From Actinomycetes bacterium (GTDB lineage: Bacteria > Actinomycetota > Coriobacteriia > Coriobacteriales > Eggerthellaceae), in assembly GCA_023403475.1 (NCBI GenBank), contig JAEYEL010000203.1, positions 1 through 27,275 of the forward strand: a DNA stretch of 27,275 bases, in the 5' to 3' direction. The notes beneath the pieces are model-generated. The model did no database searches. It saw only the letters and a program-made list of their open reading frames with translations, and had not been told where the DNA came from. This document shows, in pieces, positions 23,923 through 27,275 of the stretch. The position numbers and the translations under genes are program-made. Each line of letters starts with the position of its first letter. The first letter of the stretch is position 1.

Positions 23923-24192
23923 TCACCTGATCGAGCGTTGATGCACGATGCCGTAGACGTTGGCGATGTCTGTTTCCGGATCATATTCGAAGACCAGGTC
24001 GAACGGCGAAAGGTCGGCCGTCATGCAATGAGGCCCGAACTCTTGCTTGAGGGAATCGCGGACGTTGGTCGACCCGAATGTCGGAACATCCTGCATGAGC
24101 TCCAGAAGACGTTCCAGCCGATCTTGTAGCCGACGTGATGTTAGCTGTCCTACGGTCTCGAAGTAGCTCTCGGCGAATACCAGCTTAGTCAT
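23923..24192 (-). CDS. RelE/ParE-like toxin
   Basis: 89 aa from ATG 24192, which overlaps the antitoxin end by 8 nt. The protein is small and basic to mixed, with a RelE-superfamily plan: helices at the N-terminus (ESYFETVGQLTSRRLQDRLERLLELM), then beta strands (FDLVFEYDPETDIANVYGIVHQR). Toxins of this class usually cleave ribosome-bound mRNA or block gyrase. Partner order (antitoxin first) and overlap fit a type II module. The target is not known. Confidence 0.65.
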   Translation of the reverse strand: MTKLVFAESYFETVGQLTSRRLQDRLERLLELMQDVPTFGSTNVRDSLKQEFGPHCMTADLSPFDLVFEYDPETDIANVYGIVHQRSIR

Positions 24193-24505
24193 TGCGACCC
24201 CAGATAGCGTGCATCCGCTCTTTCGCTGCGCCAAGACCCTCGACGCAGCGGCCGAAAGCCACGTCTTTACGGCCTTGGCGGATCAGCTGCGCCACCTCTC
24301 TGTCGCGGATCGCTGTCGCAACGGCATCGGCTTTCTCTCTCTCGAACACCTCTTCCGAGCAGAAGACGTATGCGGCATTGCCGTTCTCGGTGATGTGCAC
24401 GACTTCTCGCTTGCTGCGATCTTTTACCTCTCGCTGGCTGCTCTTCAAAGACGAAAACGAGTAGATGGGCGATTTCGTATATTCGGCGGTTGCCTGACTT
24501 GCCAT
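24185..24505 (-). CDS. Phd/YefM-type antitoxin
   Basis: 106 aa from ATG 24505 with GGAGG upstream. The N-terminal Phd-type DNA-binding part is SSLKSSQREVKDRSKREVV and ITENGNAAYVF, followed by an acidic-basic helical tail likely to wrap the toxin. ATG 24517 is an alternative start, but 24505 has the ribosome site. It sits 3' of a strong operator palindrome and -10 box, as expected for self-regulation by the toxin-antitoxin complex. Confidence 0.75.
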   Translation of the reverse strand: MASQATAEYTKSPIYSFSSLKSSQREVKDRSKREVVHITENGNAAYVFCSEEVFEREKADAVATAIRDREVAQLIRQGRKDVAFGRCVEGLGAAKERMHAIWGRND

Positions 24506-24523
24506 CGTTTCCTCCAATCGGGT

Positions 24524-24557
24524 GAATTCGGTACCGAATTCGGTGCTTTAGATTATA
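24524..24557 (-). promoter_or_regulatory. Promoter and operator of the toxin-antitoxin operon
   Basis: On the minus strand an extended -10 (TGC-TATAAT; TATAAT at 24552-24557) is followed directly by the perfect 18-bp palindrome GAATTCGGTACCGAATTC (24524-24541). The motif GAATTCGGT also appears as a direct repeat. The palindrome covers the expected transcript start and lies 19 nt before the antitoxin ATG. Confidence 0.75.
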
Positions 24558-24559
24558 GC

Positions 24560-24996
24560 ATACGAGAATGGCTTCGGGGTTTTGGCGCTGTCGTTCTGGC
24601 GACATACGAGATCGGGAAATTTGAAATCTTTATCGCAGGTTCGCGCGGGGAACCTGCACGAGGTCTTTCAGGCGCGTAACTTTGGCAGCTTATCGTTTCG
24701 GCGTGGCATCGGTTCTCGTAGCAGCGGCTCCTCGCGACGCCAGTCACAATTTCTGCTTTGCCGTTCACCCTTTGTGAAATACCGTTCGCATGGGGATTCT
24801 GGTCGAAAGCACTTTATCGCAGTAAAGTGGCAGAGTGAAATTGCAAGGGGTTCGCGCGCGGCGTTTCCGATGTGCTTCCAGCATGCGCATGTCGGCAAGA
24901 GGCTCGCAGGCGCTGGGAAAGGCACGCGCGAGCCGGCAAGAGGCTTGCGGACGCTGGGAGCAGCGCGCAGACGACTCGGACACTATGGGAGGAACT
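24560..24996. other. Long intergenic region upstream of the amino acid ABC transporter
   Basis: No gene is supported. It holds a hairpin (GCAGGTTC at 24635-24642 with GAACCTGC at 24650-24657) and an inverted repeat (CACTTTA at 24810-24816 with TAAAGTG at 24823-24829). It also holds a 25-bp direct repeat (24894-24918 and 24935-24959). Some of these may control the transporter operon. No riboswitch class was recognised. Confidence 0.5.
24894..24959. repeat. 25-bp direct repeat, two copies
   Basis: Units 24894-24918 and 24935-24959 start with GGCAAGAGGCT and end with CGCTGGGA, with three differences and a period of 41 bp (near four helical turns). They lie just before the ABC transporter gene. 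Confidence 0.75.
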
Positions 24997-25824
24997 ATGA
25001 AGAAGAAGCTTTTGACTGCAATAGCCGCATGCGCGGCGCTTGCTCTGGGCGCGGCGCTTTTGGCTGGATGCACAGGCGGCGGCGATGCCAAGAAAGATGG
25101 CGGCGATGCGGACGGGGCCATGACGCTTGTCGTCGGGTTCGACCAAGCGTATCCGCCGTACGGGTTCGTGGGAGACGACGGCCAGTTCACCGGCTTCGAC
25201 CTTGACCTTGCGGCCGAGGTTGCCAAGCGCAACGGATGGGACATTCAGCTCGAGCCCATTGATTGGGATGTTAAAGACACGCTGCTCAACAGCGGCGCCA
25301 TCAACTGCATTTGGAACGGCTTCACCATGGAAGGGCGCGAGGCCGACTACACGTTCTCCGAGTCCTACATGCTAAACGCCCAAGTCGTTGTGGTGAAGGC
25401 CGACAGCGACATCAAAAGCCTAGACGACCTGTCGGGCAAGGCCGTCATTACGCAGACCGATTCCGCAGCGCAGGAAGTGCTCGAAGGCAACAAGGCAGAC
25501 CTTGCGGCCACCTTCGCCAGCCTTGAAACCATCGGCGAGTACAACACTGCGTTCATGCAGTTGGAAGCGGGAGCCGTCGATGCGGTTGCGTGCGACCTCT
25601 CCATCGCTCAATATCAAATGAGCGCGAAGCCCAATGCGTACCGTCAGCTTTCCGAGGATCTTTCCTCCGAGCACTACGCAGTCGGGTTCAAGAAGGGCGA
25701 CGCCGAGCTTGCCGACAAGGTGAACGCCACGCTGAAGGAGATGACCGCCGACGGAACGGTGAAGGCTCTGTGCGAGAAGTACGCCGAATACGGTCTGTCT
25801 TACGAAAACTGGCTCATCAAGTAG
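24997..25824 (+). CDS. Polar amino acid ABC transporter, substrate-binding lipoprotein
   Basis: 275 aa. The signal peptide has lipobox LLAGC with lipid-anchored Cys25. After a Gly/Asp-rich linker comes the family 3 solute-binding fold: VVGFDQAYPPYGFVGDDG, GFDLDLAAEVAKRNGW, WNGFTMEGREADYTFSESYM and LDDLSGKAVITQTDSAA. This binds an amino acid outside the membrane for the permease downstream. ATG 24997 has GGGAGGAACT before it. The substrate (for example glutamine, cystine or arginine) cannot be fixed from sequence. A stable hairpin follows the gene, likely giving more of this protein than of the permease. Confidence 0.92.
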   Translation: MKKKLLTAIAACAALALGAALLAGCTGGGDAKKDGGDADGAMTLVVGFDQAYPPYGFVGDDGQFTGFDLDLAAEVAKRNGWDIQLEPIDWDVKDTLLNSGAINCIWNGFTMEGREADYTFSESYMLNAQVVVVKADSDIKSLDDLSGKAVITQTDSAAQEVLEGNKADLAATFASLETIGEYNTAFMQLEAGAVDAVACDLSIAQYQMSAKPNAYRQLSEDLSSEHYAVGFKKGDAELADKVNATLKEMTADGTVKALCEKYAEYGLSYENWLIK

Positions 25825-25855
25825 CTTTCCCGGCTGCATTGCCAAGGATCAAGGG

Positions 25856-25881
25856 TCGCGGGCGGAGTTTTCCGTCCGCGA
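25856..25881 (+). promoter_or_regulatory. Intercistronic hairpin between binding protein and permease
   Basis: Arms 25856-25866 and 25871-25881 pair over 11 bp with one G-T pair and a 4-nt loop. No U run follows. It is typical of stem-loops that protect the upstream message or reduce read-through. Confidence 0.65.
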
Positions 25882-25932
25882 TTCATGCTGTATGAGATTC
25901 GTTCTGTAATGCTGTAAGGAAAAGGAGCGACT

Positions 25933-26586
25933 GTGGACATAGGCACCATGCTTTCCTTGCTGGGACAGGGGTTCGTCGTTACCCTGCAGATTTTCTTTCT
26001 CACGCTTGTGGGGTCGCTTCCCTTGGGCGTTCTGGTGGCTCTAGGGCGCATGAGCAAGTTCGCGCCGCTTTCGCTTCTCATGAGGTTTTACATCTCCATC
26101 ATGCGAGGAACGCCGCTCATGCTGCAGATGTTTTTCATCTACTTCGCGCCGTACTACATTTGCGGCATCGACCTTTCAACCGATTCGAAGTTCAACGCGA
26201 CCATCGTGGCCTTCATCATCAACTACGCCGCCTACTTCGCCGAAATCTACCGCAGCGGCATCCAGTCCATTCCGCGCGGACAGTACGAGGCGGCCGAGGT
26301 GCTGGGCTATTCGCGCGGCCAGACGTTCATGAAGATCGTTCTGCCGCAAGTGATCAAGCGCATTCTGCCCGCCATGGGCAACGAGGTGATCACGCTCGTG
26401 AAAGACACGTCGCTCGCCTTCGCCATCGGCGTGGCCGAAATGTTCTCCACGGCGAAGGCGCTGGCCGCACGCGAGGTGAGCATGTTCCCCTACGTGCTGG
26501 CCGCAGTGTTTTACTGGGTGTTCAACTTCGTGGTGGAAGTGGTTCTCAACCGCTGCGAGAAGAAGTTGGAGTATTACCATGACTGA
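25933..26586 (+). CDS. Polar amino acid ABC transporter, permease
   Basis: 217 aa from GTG 25933 with AAAGGAG upstream. Several membrane spans are visible. MRGTPLMLQMFFIYF and the EAA loop (QYEAAEVLGYSRGQTFMKIVLPQ) are typical of His/Glu/Gln-type permeases, where the loop docks the ATPase. It lies between the binding protein and the ATPase in one operon. Since only one permease is present, it probably works as a homodimer. Confidence 0.93.
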   Translation: MDIGTMLSLLGQGFVVTLQIFFLTLVGSLPLGVLVALGRMSKFAPLSLLMRFYISIMRGTPLMLQMFFIYFAPYYICGIDLSTDSKFNATIVAFIINYAAYFAEIYRSGIQSIPRGQYEAAEVLGYSRGQTFMKIVLPQVIKRILPAMGNEVITLVKDTSLAFAIGVAEMFSTAKALAAREVSMFPYVLAAVFYWVFNFVVEVVLNRCEKKLEYYHD

Positions 26587-26772
26587 TTGGTTCTGTCGGC
26601 CTGTCGGTCGGCGGAACGATTCGGGCGTACTGAAGGCGTGCGGTGCTCGGTCTTGCCCTGTGTGCAAGGCGCCGCACGGCTCGAAGGCCGCTTGACCTTG
26701 CGGCGGGGAAACCTTAATCCTCGCATGCCTTTTCGCTGACTTTGACGGATCTGTAAGGGAAGGAATTGCCGT
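26587..26772. other. 186-bp spacer between permease and ATPase flanked by 8-bp repeats
   Basis: The spacer is bounded by ATGACTGA on the left (26579-26586, covering the permease end) and on the right (26773-26780, the ATPase start). It contains a nested hairpin: GTGCGG (26638-26643) with CCGCAC (26672-26677), and inside it CTTGC (26652-26656) with GCAAG (26664-26668). No reading frame of note. Confidence 0.6.
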
Positions 26773-27275
26773 ATGACTGACGAAGTGCTGGTTTCGCTCG
26801 AGCATGCTCGCAAAAGTTTCGGGGATACGCTCGTGCTCGAAGACATTTCGCTTTCGGTGCGCAAAGGCGAGGTCGTGGCCATCATCGGGCCTTCGGGCGG
26901 AGGCAAGTCGACGCTTCTGCGCTGCTTGACGCTGCTTGAGACGCTTGATGGCGGGTCTCTTTCCTACGGAGACGTAACGGTTGCGACCGATGACGGGTCG
27001 CGCTCGGTGTATGCGGGCAAGGCCGCGCTTGCGAAGGCGAAGGCCCGCTTCGGCCTGGTGTTCCAGAACTTCAACCTGTTCCCGCACTACTCGGTGCTGA
27101 AAAACATCATCGATGCACCCATCCACGTGCAGAAACGCAGTCGCGAAGAAGCAGAGCAGCAGGCTTGTGCCCTCTTGGCGCGCATGGGGCTTTCCGAAAA
27201 GGAGAACATGGTTCCCTGTGAGCTTTCCGGCGGTCAGCAGCAGCGCGTGGCCATTGCGCGGGCGCTGTGCCTGAA
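26773..27275 (+). CDS. Polar amino acid ABC transporter, ATP-binding protein (3' end outside window)
   Basis: The first 167 residues are present. Walker A is GPSGGGKSTLLR, the Q loop is VFQNFNLFPHYSV and the signature is LSGGQQQR; Walker B lies beyond the window. This layout is the GlnQ/HisP class, which powers import of amino acids. ATG 26773 has AGGGAAGGAATT upstream. It belongs with the permease and the binding lipoprotein. Confidence 0.95.
   Translation, partial: MTDEVLVSLEHARKSFGDTLVLEDISLSVRKGEVVAIIGPSGGGKSTLLRCLTLLETLDGGSLSYGDVTVATDDGSRSVYAGKAALAKAKARFGLVFQNFNLFPHYSVLKNIIDAPIHVQKRSREEAEQQACALLARMGLSEKENMVPCELSGGQQQRVAIARALCL

Noticed and set aside
26176..27126. Minus-strand frame of over 300 codons
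   Set aside because: Antisense to the ABC permease and ATPase, which have clear family motifs.

Overview
The window is a high-GC chromosomal segment that reads like an anaerobic Actinobacterium of the Coriobacteriia, most likely Eggerthellales (Eggerthella/Slackia/Gordonibacter-like). The basis is a Tat-dependent Dms-type molybdoenzyme operon, a divergent multi-membrane-span regulator ending in a LuxR helix-turn-helix (an arrangement common in that group), a fused MobB-MobA protein and a polyferredoxin. Genus-level placement is inference.

Layout. 1-4634 (minus) is a molybdopterin oxidoreductase operon in the order catalytic subunit, Fe-S subunit, second Fe-S subunit, membrane anchor (cut by the window edge). 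4832-6547 is the divergent membrane LuxR-type regulator. 6891-10100 holds housekeeping genes: alanine racemase, family 4 uracil-DNA glycosylase and a polyprenyl diphosphate synthase. A set of palindromes and direct repeats lies between the first two. 10101-11519 is an accessory patch with a resolvase relic and an Abi_2/HEPN-type gene ending in a terminator. 11968-12864 encodes a protein with two peptidoglycan-binding repeats and no export signal.

12967-16267 is an AT-richer accessory island. It holds a nucleotidyltransferase pseudogene with one in-frame stop and one frameshift, then an overlapping run of four small genes: S24/S26-like peptidase, unknown, PqqD-like and a membrane-anchored unknown. 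This looks like a decayed or minimal peptide-maturation locus with no visible modifying enzyme, and it is the best candidate for something undescribed.

16430-21096 carries leucine biosynthesis: leuC and leuD, then a convergent zinc-ribbon gene, then leuB. 21209-23849 has MobB-MobA (molybdenum cofactor, functionally linked to the Dms enzyme) and a polyferredoxin. 23923-24505 (minus) is a Phd/RelE-type toxin-antitoxin pair with a clear operator and promoter. 24997 to the end is a polar amino acid ABC transporter: lipoprotein, permease and a partial ATPase.

No tRNA, rRNA or CRISPR array was seen.
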